A DNA stretch of 64,000 bases from Arthrobacter sp. ISL-65 (lineage in GTDB: Bacteria; Actinomycetota; Actinomycetes; Actinomycetales; Micrococcaceae), in the NCBI RefSeq assembly GCF_018613795.1, contig NZ_JAGGPN010000005.1, forward strand, positions 1 to 64,000, in the 5' to 3' direction. A program made the translations under genes and the position numbers. Shown here in pieces: positions 32,178 through 39,874 of the stretch (within the stretch, counting starts at the first letter, position 1; every line of letters begins with the position of its first letter). The notes under the pieces were generated by a model. The model ran no database searches and was not told the DNA's origin. It was given only the letters and a program-made list of their open reading frames with translations.

Positions 32178-32213
32178 AGCGCCGGACCTGACCCGAAGGT
32201 CCGGTCCGGCGCT
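32178..32213 (-). terminator. Terminator of the DUF6458-like gene
   Basis: AGCGCCGGACC pairs with GGTCCGGCGCT. On the reverse strand the stem is followed by TTTTGGTTTTCTG. The T-rich tail runs directly into the fru operator, so end and start of the two transcription units adjoin. Confidence 0.8.
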
Positions 32214-32254
32214 GCCTGGTGCATTCACTGCTGCCCGTTCGTTTCCGCGCCGCG

Positions 32255-32512
32255 CTAAAGGCCGTTGTCGCGGCTTTCGTTCCGGGTGATCCTCTCGCCC
32301 GTGTTGGGATCCACGACGGAGCGTGTCTCGCTGACGCGGCGGCTCCTGCCCGGGGAAGCAATGACCAGCGAGGCGATGAGGCCGATGACGCCGACGGCCA
32401 TCAGGATGTAGCCGATCAGTGTCAGATCCACATTGGGGATAAGGCCCGGCGTGACGGCCCAGGCGAGGATGGCGCCGAGGGCGATAAGGAAGATGGAGGA
32501 ACCGATTCTCAT
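32255..32512 (-). CDS. DUF6458-like small membrane protein
   Basis: The 85-residue protein has two helices (SIFLIALGAILAWAVTPGL and LIGYILMAVGVIGLIASLVI) separated by IPNVDLT, then a charged tail RRVSETRSVVDPNTGERITRNE. This is the standard form of a family widespread in actinobacteria with no known function. AAGGAGCAAGTC precedes the ATG at 32512. A partial TAAGCATGCT sequence lies about 65 bases upstream (32580-32589), a weak hint of shared stress control. Confidence 0.8.
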   Translation of the reverse strand: MRIGSSIFLIALGAILAWAVTPGLIPNVDLTLIGYILMAVGVIGLIASLVIASPGRSRRVSETRSVVDPNTGERITRNESRDNGL

Positions 32513-32684
32513 GACTTGCTCCTTGCGTTCGCGGACTTCTCGCAACCCTGGTTCGTGCGGTTGGCGATGCCTCATTTGCTAAGCATGCTGTCAAGCGTCA
32601 GGCTACATCCCGGTATCTCCGGTTTCAATCAAATGCGCAGGTCAGCGGCGGGCGGGCTTTCCGAGGACTCGCTAGGCTGATCGG

Positions 32685-33302
32685 ATGGAGACGGTTGTGT
32701 GGTCCAAGCCGGAGGAGGAGCGTGCCGGTACCCCGCTGCTGGTAATGATGCACGGCTACGGCACCGACGAATCCAGGATGGTTAATCTCTTCGACGATCT
32801 GCCCAAGGAATTCACCTGTGCCGCGCTGCGGGCGCCCATGCCAATCGCGAACGGCTACGGCTGGTTCCTGCTGGACTATTTCCTGACCAACGATTTTGCC
32901 GACGTCATCGCGGCCGCCAATTCCGTGTTCTCCTGGATCGACTCAGCCAGGCCGCTCCACACCAGCGTAAGCCTGCTGGGCTATTCGCAGGGGATGGCCA
33001 TGGCGAGCACGCTCCTGCGCCTGCGGCCGCAGGGCTTCCCGGCAGTGGTGGGGCTTTCCGGGTTCGTCCTGGACAACGACCTGCTGGCGCTCAGCGAGTC
33101 CCTTGGCGAGCGTCCCCCATTCTTCTGGGGGAGGGACAAAGCCGACCTCGTGATCAACGGTGACGCAACGGCCTTCACGGAGGAATGGCTGAACACGCAC
33201 ACCCGGCTCACGGCGCGCACCTATCCCGGCATGGGCCACGCCATGTCCAAAGCCGAGATGGTTGACGTCAGTGCGTTCCTGCGGCATTACGTCCTGGCCT
33301 GA
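32685..33302 (+). CDS. Phospholipase/carboxylesterase family hydrolase
   Basis: The 205-residue alpha/beta hydrolase has an oxyanion loop MMHGYGTDESRM, the nucleophile elbow GYSQG with Ser101, and a catalytic His in YPGMGHAMS near residue 186; the Asp in VINGDATAF completes the triad. It is similar in size to YpfH-type esterases. The lid region is short. Substrate unknown. It is monocistronic, followed by a 637-base non-coding region. Confidence 0.9.
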   Translation: METVVWSKPEEERAGTPLLVMMHGYGTDESRMVNLFDDLPKEFTCAALRAPMPIANGYGWFLLDYFLTNDFADVIAAANSVFSWIDSARPLHTSVSLLGYSQGMAMASTLLRLRPQGFPAVVGLSGFVLDNDLLALSESLGERPPFFWGRDKADLVINGDATAFTEEWLNTHTRLTARTYPGMGHAMSKAEMVDVSAFLRHYVLA

Positions 33303-33378
33303 GCCGGGCTCCAGCCGAAGCGGAACCGAATGGAAACCATGGGAACCGCCCGGGAATCAGCAGGGGAATTAAAAACAG

Positions 33379-33408
33379 TTGCCGGGCAAAACTGCAAGCG
33401 CTTACACT
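33379..33408 (+). promoter_or_regulatory. Promoter with LacI/GalR-type operator
   Basis: TTGCCG (33379-33384) and TACACT (33403-33408) are 18 bases apart. The LacI-family operator TGCAAGCGCTTACA (33393-33406), symmetric except for one pair, covers the spacer and -10. A repressor bound there would block transcription. No LacI gene lies in this window. Confidence 0.65.
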
Positions 33409-33503
33409 CTTCTTCGGCCGGAATCCGGCCATCAGTCGCCCGCCCGGCGGTGGGCGGCTGGCAGTGCACGACCCAAGAGTGTTCGAAAGGGCAGGACCGC
33501 GCC

Positions 33504-33680
33504 ATGCATCCTTGCGCCACCCATCCCGCGGGGATGTTCCGCTGGCTTGCCCTGAACCGCCCGCGCCCTCATCATGGACGTAGGAAAAAAATCGTGCGCC
33601 CGCGCATGGAAGCGTTCTGCCTGGCCCGCAACGCCGCGGTGCACGTGGCGGAACCGCGCGAATTCACGCGCCGGACATAA
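33504..33680 (+). CDS. Possible 58-residue leader peptide
   Basis: The frame starts MHPCATHPAGMFRWLALNRP and is rich in Arg, His and Pro. AAAGGGCAGGACC precedes the ATG. It lies between the predicted operon promoter and pgmB, so it would be translated if that promoter is used. It could equally be chance in GC-rich DNA. Confidence 0.25.
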   Translation: MHPCATHPAGMFRWLALNRPRPHHGRRKKIVRPRMEAFCLARNAAVHVAEPREFTRRT

Positions 33681-33939
33681 CCCGGCCGGTACCTAACCGA
33701 ACCGGCCGCGCAAAGCAGTGGGATGCGGCCTTTGCGGCCAGGGCAACGCAGCCCGGTCCGCGCAAAACGCCGGCCTGTCCTTCAAGCTGCAGAACCACCC
33801 AAGCGGAACCTTCCGGGCTGCGGCGCCCGGAGCGGCAGGTCCTGCAGGCATACCGCACCCTTTTGGTCACCGGCGACCACGTTCCTGGTAATCCCCAACA
33901 TATTGCTGTCCGACCCCCCGAAAGGACACGGAACTAAGC

Positions 33940-34686
33940 ATGACCGAAACCCTGAATACCAGCGCTGGCAGCCGGCCGAACAGCTGGACCGGCGCCGCCG
34001 CCATCCTCTTCGACTTGGACGGCGTGCTCACGCCCACCGCCGTGGTCCACGAGCGCGCCTGGCAGGAGCTGTTCGACGGTTACCTCGAAACCGTCCCCGA
34101 AAAGGACGGGTACCGTGAGAGCGACTACTTCGACCACATCGACGGCAAGCCAAGGTTCGACGGCGTCCGGGACTTCCTGACGTCCCGCGGCATCACCCTT
34201 CCCGAGGGCCCCGCCGACGACCATCCGGACAACATCACAATCCAGGGCCTCGGCAACCGGAAAAACAGGATCTTCAACGACATTGTCAGCGCAGGGGTGG
34301 AGCCCTATGCGGGATCGGTGCGTTTCCTGGAAGCCGCGCTGGACCGCGGACTGAAGGTCGCCGTCGTCTCCTCATCAAGGAACGCCCCTTCGGTGCTGCG
34401 TTCGGCAGGGCTGGCGGACCGATTCGTGGTGGTCGTGGACGGCGTCGTGGCCGCCGAGGAAGGGCTGCCCGGCAAGCCGGACCCCGCAACCTATGAGTAT
34501 GCCGCCCGGCTCCTGGAGCTGCCCAGCGAGCAGTGCGTCGTCGTCGAGGACGCCGTGTCCGGCGTGCAGGCGGGCAGCGCCGGCAGTTTCCATTCGGTCA
34601 TCGGCGTGGACCGCGGTGCCGGGCGGCAGACGCTGCTCGACGCCGGCGCCACCCTTGTGGTCAGCGACCTCGAGGAACTTCTCTAG
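33940..34686 (+). CDS. pgmB: Beta-phosphoglucomutase family hydrolase
   Basis: The 248-residue HAD protein has the nucleophile and acid/base pair Asp25 and Asp27 in ILFDLDGVLTPTAVVHERAW, the conserved VVSSSRNAP (motif II), GKPDPATYEYAA (motif III) and VVEDAVSGVQAG (motif IV). An alpha-helical cap domain lies between. It isomerises beta-glucose 1-phosphate to glucose 6-phosphate. The next gene is a GH65 phosphorylase that makes beta-glucose 1-phosphate, so the two form a disaccharide-use pathway. Confidence 0.93.
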   Translation: MTETLNTSAGSRPNSWTGAAAILFDLDGVLTPTAVVHERAWQELFDGYLETVPEKDGYRESDYFDHIDGKPRFDGVRDFLTSRGITLPEGPADDHPDNITIQGLGNRKNRIFNDIVSAGVEPYAGSVRFLEAALDRGLKVAVVSSSRNAPSVLRSAGLADRFVVVVDGVVAAEEGLPGKPDPATYEYAARLLELPSEQCVVVEDAVSGVQAGSAGSFHSVIGVDRGAGRQTLLDAGATLVVSDLEELL

Positions 34687-34773
34687 TCCCGCAGCCCAGG
34701 GCCGCAACCGGGGACCCCGCCAGCCCCGACAGAACTTCCAGCACCATTTTCGACCGTCTAAGGAACGCCTCTC

Positions 34774-37143
34774 ATGGCACTCATCAACGCTGACCGCGTC
34801 CGCTTCCCCAATGATCCCTGGAAGCTCGTGGAAACGAGCCACGAACCCGGCGACGCCGGGACGCTCGAAACGCTTTTTGCGCTCGGCAACGGCCACCTCG
34901 GTGTCCGGGGTGCCCACTGGGCCGCGGCGGATGCCGCGCTGCCCGGCAGCTTCATCAACGGGTTCCATGAGATCTGGGACATCAAACACGCCGAGAACGC
35001 CTTTGGGTTCGCACGCACGGGCCAGCGCATCCTCTACATTCCGGATGCCAATAACTTCACCGTGCTCATCGACGGCGAAATGCTCAGCCTTTCCGAATCC
35101 ACTGTCCTGGACTACCGCCGGTCCGTGGACTTCGCCACCGGCATCTATGAGTGCTGCATCGTGTGGCAGTGCCGTTCCGGCGCCACGGTGACCACGGTGG
35201 AACGACGGGCCGTGGGCTTCGAAGCGCGCGGCAGCCTGGGCATCTCCCTGGAGGTTTCGGCCGACCGGGAAGTCTCCGCCGACGTCACCTCGTCAATCAT
35301 CAACCGCCAGGACCAGCCGGTGGAGGACCACTCCGCCCATGACCCGCGCCGCGCGGGCCGGCACGCAGGCCGGGTCCTGCTGCCCTTCAGAATGGAGGGC
35401 GGCGGCGGTTCGCTGCGCCTGTCGTGGGAGGCCGCGGAGTCGAAGCAGCGGGTGGGGATCGCCGTCGATCACTGGACGTCCGCCGGCCACCAGCCGTTCG
35501 ATACCCTCGTGGACCAGGACGACAGCAGCGTCCGCTATGTGTTGGCGATTGCCGCCGAGGAGCCGTTCCGGCTCGAAAAGAGCGTCAGCTACGCCGTGGC
35601 CCGGGGTACCCGGACGGGTCTGCCCGGCGCCGCCGACGCGGAGGCGGGGGAGGACCCGGCGGACGCGGCCGAAGCGGGGCTGAAGCCCGTCGGCGACGTC
35701 TTCGCCGAAAGCGAGGCGCACTACCGCAGCTACTGGGCCAGCGCCGACATCGAGGTGGGCGGGCAGCCGGAACTCCAGCAGGCCATCCGCTGGAACCTCT
35801 TCCAGCTTGCGCAGGCCACCGCAAGGGCCGGCGTCGCCGGTATCCCGGCCAAGGGTGTCACCGGCTCGGGCTACGACGGGCACTACTTCTGGGACCAGGA
35901 GGTCTACCTCCTGCCGTACCTGACGTATTCAAACCCCGACGGCGCGCGCCAGGTTTTGGAGTTCCGTCACGAGATGCTCCCGGACGCCAAGATCCGTGCC
36001 AAGGAGCTGAGCGTGGACGGCGCGCTTTTTCCCTGGCGCACCATCAACGGCCTGGAAGCGAGCGCGTACTACGCTGCCGGCACTGCGCAGTTCCACATCG
36101 CCGCTGCCATTGCTTTCGCCACCAACAGGTACGTCTGGGCTAGCGGCGATTCCGAGTTCTGCGCCGGGATGGGTGCCGACCTGCTGATCGAAACCGCCCG
36201 CATGTGGGTTTCCTTGGGCTTCTTCGGCAAGGACGGCCTGTTCCACATCCACGGCGTGACGGGGCCGGACGAGTACACCGCGGTGGTGAACGACAACCTC
36301 TATACGAACGTCATGGCACGGTTTAACCTGCGGGCCGCCGCCGCGTTGAACCACCCGGCAGTGGACGACGCTGAGCGGGAGCTGTGGGAGGCGGCCGCAG
36401 AGCGGATCCAGCTTCCGTTCGATGAGCGTTTCCAGGTGTACTCGCAGGACAACGACTTCATGACCCTTGAGCCGTGGGACTGGACGACGCCGCGCTCCAA
36501 GTACCCGCTGCTGCTGAACTTCCATCCGCTGGTGATCTACCGCCACCAGGTGCTGAAGCAGGCGGACACGGTGCTTGCCATGTTCCTGCAGTGGCAGGAG
36601 TTCACGGCCGAGGAAAAGCGCCGGGCCTTCGATTTCTACGATCCCATCACCACGGGGGATTCCACGCTCTCGGCGTGCGTCCAAGGGATCATGGCCGCGG
36701 AGGTGGGTTACCGCAAGGCTGCCCTGGAGCACTTCACGAATGCCGTGTTCATTGACCTGGACAACTCCCACGGCAACACGATCGACGGCGTCCACATCGC
36801 CTCCACCGGCGGAGTGTGGAGCTCATTGGTGTGCGGCTTCGCAGGGCTCCGCGACCAGGGGCCCGTGCCGTTCTTTGATCCGCGGCTGCCCGAAGAATGG
36901 GACACCCTTCGCTTCCAGCTGAGGCTGCAGGGCCGCCCGCTCCTGGTGGAACTCGATCAGGACGCCATTACTCTGACGGTCCTCGAGGGCGAAGCGCTGG
37001 ACGTCGACGTACGCGGGGTGCGGTTCGCAGTGGCTTCTCAGCCAGTGCGCGTTCCCCTGGATCCTGTACACGTGCCCGAGCCCTCGATGTTCCCGAGCGG
37101 GCCGCCGACGGCGAGCCTCCCGGTGGTGCGCGCGCGCGAGTGA
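34774..37143 (+). CDS. GH65 family disaccharide phosphorylase
   Basis: The 789-residue protein has an N-terminal beta-sandwich, the (alpha/alpha)6 barrel and a C-terminal jelly-roll. HYFWDQEVYLLPYLTYSNP and RTINGLEASAYYAAGTAQFH are barrel landmarks. The catalytic acid is Glu500 in HGVTGPDEYTAVVND, and the phosphate-binding region STGGVWSS is intact. GH65 enzymes phosphorolyse maltose, trehalose, kojibiose or nigerose with inversion, giving beta-glucose 1-phosphate. The specificity cannot be read with confidence. It follows pgmB by 87 bases and shares its operator-controlled promoter. Confidence 0.92.
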   Translation: MALINADRVRFPNDPWKLVETSHEPGDAGTLETLFALGNGHLGVRGAHWAAADAALPGSFINGFHEIWDIKHAENAFGFARTGQRILYIPDANNFTVLIDGEMLSLSESTVLDYRRSVDFATGIYECCIVWQCRSGATVTTVERRAVGFEARGSLGISLEVSADREVSADVTSSIINRQDQPVEDHSAHDPRRAGRHAGRVLLPFRMEGGGGSLRLSWEAAESKQRVGIAVDHWTSAGHQPFDTLVDQDDSSVRYVLAIAAEEPFRLEKSVSYAVARGTRTGLPGAADAEAGEDPADAAEAGLKPVGDVFAESEAHYRSYWASADIEVGGQPELQQAIRWNLFQLAQATARAGVAGIPAKGVTGSGYDGHYFWDQEVYLLPYLTYSNPDGARQVLEFRHEMLPDAKIRAKELSVDGALFPWRTINGLEASAYYAAGTAQFHIAAAIAFATNRYVWASGDSEFCAGMGADLLIETARMWVSLGFFGKDGLFHIHGVTGPDEYTAVVNDNLYTNVMARFNLRAAAALNHPAVDDAERELWEAAAERIQLPFDERFQVYSQDNDFMTLEPWDWTTPRSKYPLLLNFHPLVIYRHQVLKQADTVLAMFLQWQEFTAEEKRRAFDFYDPITTGDSTLSACVQGIMAAEVGYRKAALEHFTNAVFIDLDNSHGNTIDGVHIASTGGVWSSLVCGFAGLRDQGPVPFFDPRLPEEWDTLRFQLRLQGRPLLVELDQDAITLTVLEGEALDVDVRGVRFAVASQPVRVPLDPVHVPEPSMFPSGPPTASLPVVRARE

Positions 37144-37163
37144 CGGGGCTTGTGACGCGGGGG

Positions 37164-37512
37164 CTAGGTGGTGGCTTCGGTGGGCAGGGGGCCGAGGCGG
37201 TCGAGCGGATGAGCGATTTCATCCGCTGACATCCGGGCCACCAGCAGGGCCGCCACCGCCATGACCGGGCGCACCCCGCTGCAGTGTTCCCCAGATGACC
37301 ATGTCCACAGTGCCTGTGGCGGCGAAAATGAAAAGTGCCATCGCCAGCGGCCGGAAATTATCCATGAGGCCCACCGCCGCCAGCGGCAAGGTGCCCGCTC
37401 CCCAGCACGCCATCATGACCGTCAGGTAGCGGCGCGGGAGCCGGGCTGGCGCCGTGACCAGGGAGGCCACGGCGCTGCCCAGTACCATGACGGCCAGCAG
37501 GAAACCGAACGC
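37164..37512 (-). pseudogene. MFS transporter remnant
   Basis: The reverse strand encodes AFGFLLAVMVLGSAVASLV, ARLPRRYLTVMMACWGAGTLPLAAVG and ALFIFAATGTVDMVIWGTLQR, a stretch typical of helices 8-10 of drug-efflux-type MFS proteins. Just after IWGTLQR the family sequence stops, and the frame shifts to PVMAVAALLVARMSADEIAHPLDRL, resembling the C-terminal end of such proteins. Helices 1-7 and most of 11-12 are missing. The fragment lies between the GH65 gene and an unrelated gene, so it is a decayed relic. Confidence 0.6.
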
Positions 37513-37588
37513 GCGGGGGGAGGGGCACACGGCGATCTTAGGCCGAGCCCTGCCTGGTGGAACGAGCCCGGCGGGATAGGCTCTAGCC

Positions 37589-38179
37589 ATGGGGAACACA
37601 CCGGCCAGGCCGGGGCGGCGCAACGTGGCGCTGATCGGCGCAAACTTTGGCCTTGCCCTGCACCCCGTGGACCGGAACGGCGTCCATATTGCAGGCGAAC
37701 CCGCCAGTTGCTTTGCTTCGTTCTGGGTGGCTGACTGGTCCCGGTGGGGAACTGGAACGGTCCTTATGGTGGCCACGCTCCAGGGCTGGCGCAGCTACGG
37801 CTCCAACGAATTTTTCGCCTCGTCCCTCGCCACCGAACTGACGCGCTTCTTTCCGGAGGCCGCGCGCTTTCCGCTCGCCGGGGTCAGCCACACCCAGGAC
37901 GAGTTCGACGTCGAACTGGACCTTGAACGCGGGTTTCGGGCGACCGGGCGGCGGGCCGCCCTCGAAATCTCCGGGGTGCTGGACCGGCGGCTGTTCTCCG
38001 CACCCGACTTCCAGCTGGGTCCCGCCAGTGCCTCGATGAGCAACGTCTACCACCCCTGCAGCGGGGGTAAACTCTCCGAGTTCGGGGTCGAATGGCCCGG
38101 CGCCGCGACGGTCTACCCCGGACCGCGCGGGCCTTCCTCCTCCGCGTACATGGCGGTGGCCGAGTCCTGGTCGATGTGA
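37589..38179 (+). CDS. Hypothetical protein
   Basis: The 196-residue product has no signal peptide, membrane helix or motif I recognise. It contains FASFWVADWSRWGTGTVLMVATLQGWRSYGSNEFF and an acidic FDVELDLERGF segment, with aromatic residues spread through the first half. Coding is supported by third-position GC bias and lack of a competing frame. Its ATG follows TAGGCTCTAGCC, a weak site. It precedes another unknown gene by 114 bases. Confidence 0.55.
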   Translation: MGNTPARPGRRNVALIGANFGLALHPVDRNGVHIAGEPASCFASFWVADWSRWGTGTVLMVATLQGWRSYGSNEFFASSLATELTRFFPEAARFPLAGVSHTQDEFDVELDLERGFRATGRRAALEISGVLDRRLFSAPDFQLGPASASMSNVYHPCSGGKLSEFGVEWPGAATVYPGPRGPSSSAYMAVAESWSM

Positions 38180-38293
38180 CGGCCTGGATCAGCAGCGACA
38201 GGGTGATCAGCATGCTTGGTATGTTGGTGTGTGGCCTAGTGTTAAGGCTAGACGGCGGTATCCGCTGCCTGTTGTTCCGACGTAGAGGTGATG

Positions 38294-39130
38294 ATGGCCA
38301 CGCGACGCAATCCCGCGATGAGAATCGCGCAGGAAACAGCCCACAACGCCGTGTTCGACGATCACGGCAAACCCAAGCCCGGAGTCCACAACCTGCTGCT
38401 GCGGGCCGTGGAGATCCAGCGTCCGCTGGTGGTGGCGAACATCCGCCGGCTCCAGCGCCGCAATCCGCGGGCATCCGCCGCCCAGCTCGCTGACATCCTT
38501 GAACGCGACTATCTTCGGGCAGTCACCGGCGGGGGAGCGCTGGTGGGGGCCACCGCCGTCGTTCCCGGAGTCGGCACTGTGGCGTCGCTGGGCCTCTCCG
38601 CCGCCGCCACGGTTGGCTTCCTCGAGGCGACAGCCCTCTACGCCACCTCGCTGGCCGAGCTTCACGGGATTCGGATGACCGACCCGGAGAAGGCCAGCAC
38701 CCTGGTGATGGCCGTGATGCTCGGCGAGGAGGGGACCGCGCTGCTTGGTTCGCTCAGCGGCCAGGCCATGGGCCGGGGCAAGGGTGCCAGCCAGGCCTGG
38801 GGAAACGTGCTGGCGGGCAGGATGTCGTCGTCCGGGGCCGGTTTCATCCGCGAGCGAATGCAGAAGGCATTCCTGCGGAACCTGCTCAGGAGGCAGGGAA
38901 CCGCCCTGTTCGGACGTGCGCTGCCGTTCGGTATCGGAGCGGTGGTGGGGGGCGCGGGAAACCTCATGATGGGCCGCACCGTCGTGGCGAACGCAAAAGA
39001 GGCCTTTGGGCCCATGCCGGACACTGTGCCGGGGGAGCTCAAGCCTGTGGAAACGGCAGGCCCCTCGTTGGAACCTGGCAGACTGGAACCTGGCACAAGG
39101 GAAGGTGGTACGGGTGGATTTGAACGCTGA
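38294..39130 (+). CDS. EcsC-like or related membrane-associated protein
   Basis: The 278-residue product has a basic N-terminal helix region (RRLQRRNPRASAAQLADILERDYLRAVTGGG). Two Gly/Ala-rich hydrophobic hairpins follow (GATAVVPGVGTVASLGLSAAATVGFLEA and RALPFGIGAVVGGAGNLMMGRTVV). This pattern resembles EcsC-type and Gly-zipper membrane proteins, but the family is not certain. AGAGG lies 5 bases before the ATG at 38294. The 3' end overlaps the pxpA start by 17 bases, suggesting co-transcription. Confidence 0.6.
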   Translation: MATRRNPAMRIAQETAHNAVFDDHGKPKPGVHNLLLRAVEIQRPLVVANIRRLQRRNPRASAAQLADILERDYLRAVTGGGALVGATAVVPGVGTVASLGLSAAATVGFLEATALYATSLAELHGIRMTDPEKASTLVMAVMLGEEGTALLGSLSGQAMGRGKGASQAWGNVLAGRMSSSGAGFIRERMQKAFLRNLLRRQGTALFGRALPFGIGAVVGGAGNLMMGRTVVANAKEAFGPMPDTVPGELKPVETAGPSLEPGRLEPGTREGGTGGFER

Positions 39131-39863
39131 CCTCGGGGAGTCCTTCGGCTCCTGGAACATGGGTGATGATGCGGCCATGTTCGAGCTCATCACCAGCGCC
39201 AACGTGGCTTGCGGCTTCCATGCCGGGGACCCCGTGACGATGCTGGACAGCTGCCGCGCCGCCTATGAACTGGACGTCACGGTCGGCGCCCACGTCGGCT
39301 ACCGGGACCTCGCCGGCTTCGGACGCCGCTCCCTGGACATGTCCTTCGACGAGCTGTTCGGCGACGTCCTGTACCAGCTCGGTGCACTGGACGGAGTTGC
39401 GCATGCGGTGGGCGCCACAGTGGACTACGTCAAGCCGCACGGTGCCCTTTACAACCGGGCGTTCCACGACGCCGAGCAGGCTGCCGCGCTGGTGGCAGCC
39501 ATCCAGGCCTACGACCCCGGCCTGCCCATACTGGGGCTTCCGGGGTCCGAGCTGCTGAAGCAGGCCCAGGACGCGGGGCATCCTGTTTTCCGTGAGGCGT
39601 TTGTGGACCGCGCCTACCTGCCGGACGGCACACTGGTGCCGCGCTCGCAGGAAGGTGCCGTGCTGCACGACGTCGGGCCGATCGTTGAGCGGGCAGTTCG
39701 CCTGGCGCTCAAGGGCGAGGTAGTGGCGGTGGACGGGACCGTGGTCCGGGTCGACCCCGATTCGCTCTGCATCCATGGCGACACCCCCGGCGCCGTGGAA
39801 ATGGCTGCCGCCGTCCGGGCAGGTCTTGAGGAAAACGGAGTCGAACTGACGCCGTTCGCTTAA
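39114..39863 (+). CDS. pxpA: LamB/YcsF family 5-oxoprolinase subunit A
   Basis: The 249-residue protein is a full-length LamB/YcsF protein: MDLNADLGESFGSW, ITSANVACGFHAGDP, TVGAHVGYRDLAGFGRRSLD, VKPHGALYN and REAFVDRAYLPDGTLVPR are all hallmark segments. PxpA works with PxpB and PxpC to open 5-oxoproline using ATP. No pxpB/pxpC lies next to it here, so the partner subunits must be elsewhere or it acts differently. GTG at 39114 with GGGAAGG 8 bases before gives the conserved N-terminus. Confidence 0.93.
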   Translation: MDLNADLGESFGSWNMGDDAAMFELITSANVACGFHAGDPVTMLDSCRAAYELDVTVGAHVGYRDLAGFGRRSLDMSFDELFGDVLYQLGALDGVAHAVGATVDYVKPHGALYNRAFHDAEQAAALVAAIQAYDPGLPILGLPGSELLKQAQDAGHPVFREAFVDRAYLPDGTLVPRSQEGAVLHDVGPIVERAVRLALKGEVVAVDGTVVRVDPDSLCIHGDTPGAVEMAAAVRAGLEENGVELTPFA

Positions 39864-39874
39864 GGGCGCAGCCG

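Larger units (their letters stand above)
33303..33939. other. Long leader region of the pgmB-GH65 operon
   Basis: This stretch has no assignable gene. It contains a promoter with a LacI-type operator near 33393, a small open frame at 33504-33680, and an inverted repeat CGGCCGGT..ACCGGCCG at 33683-33708. If the promoter at 33379-33408 is the main one, the transcript has a leader of about 530 bases before pgmB. Confidence 0.5.
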
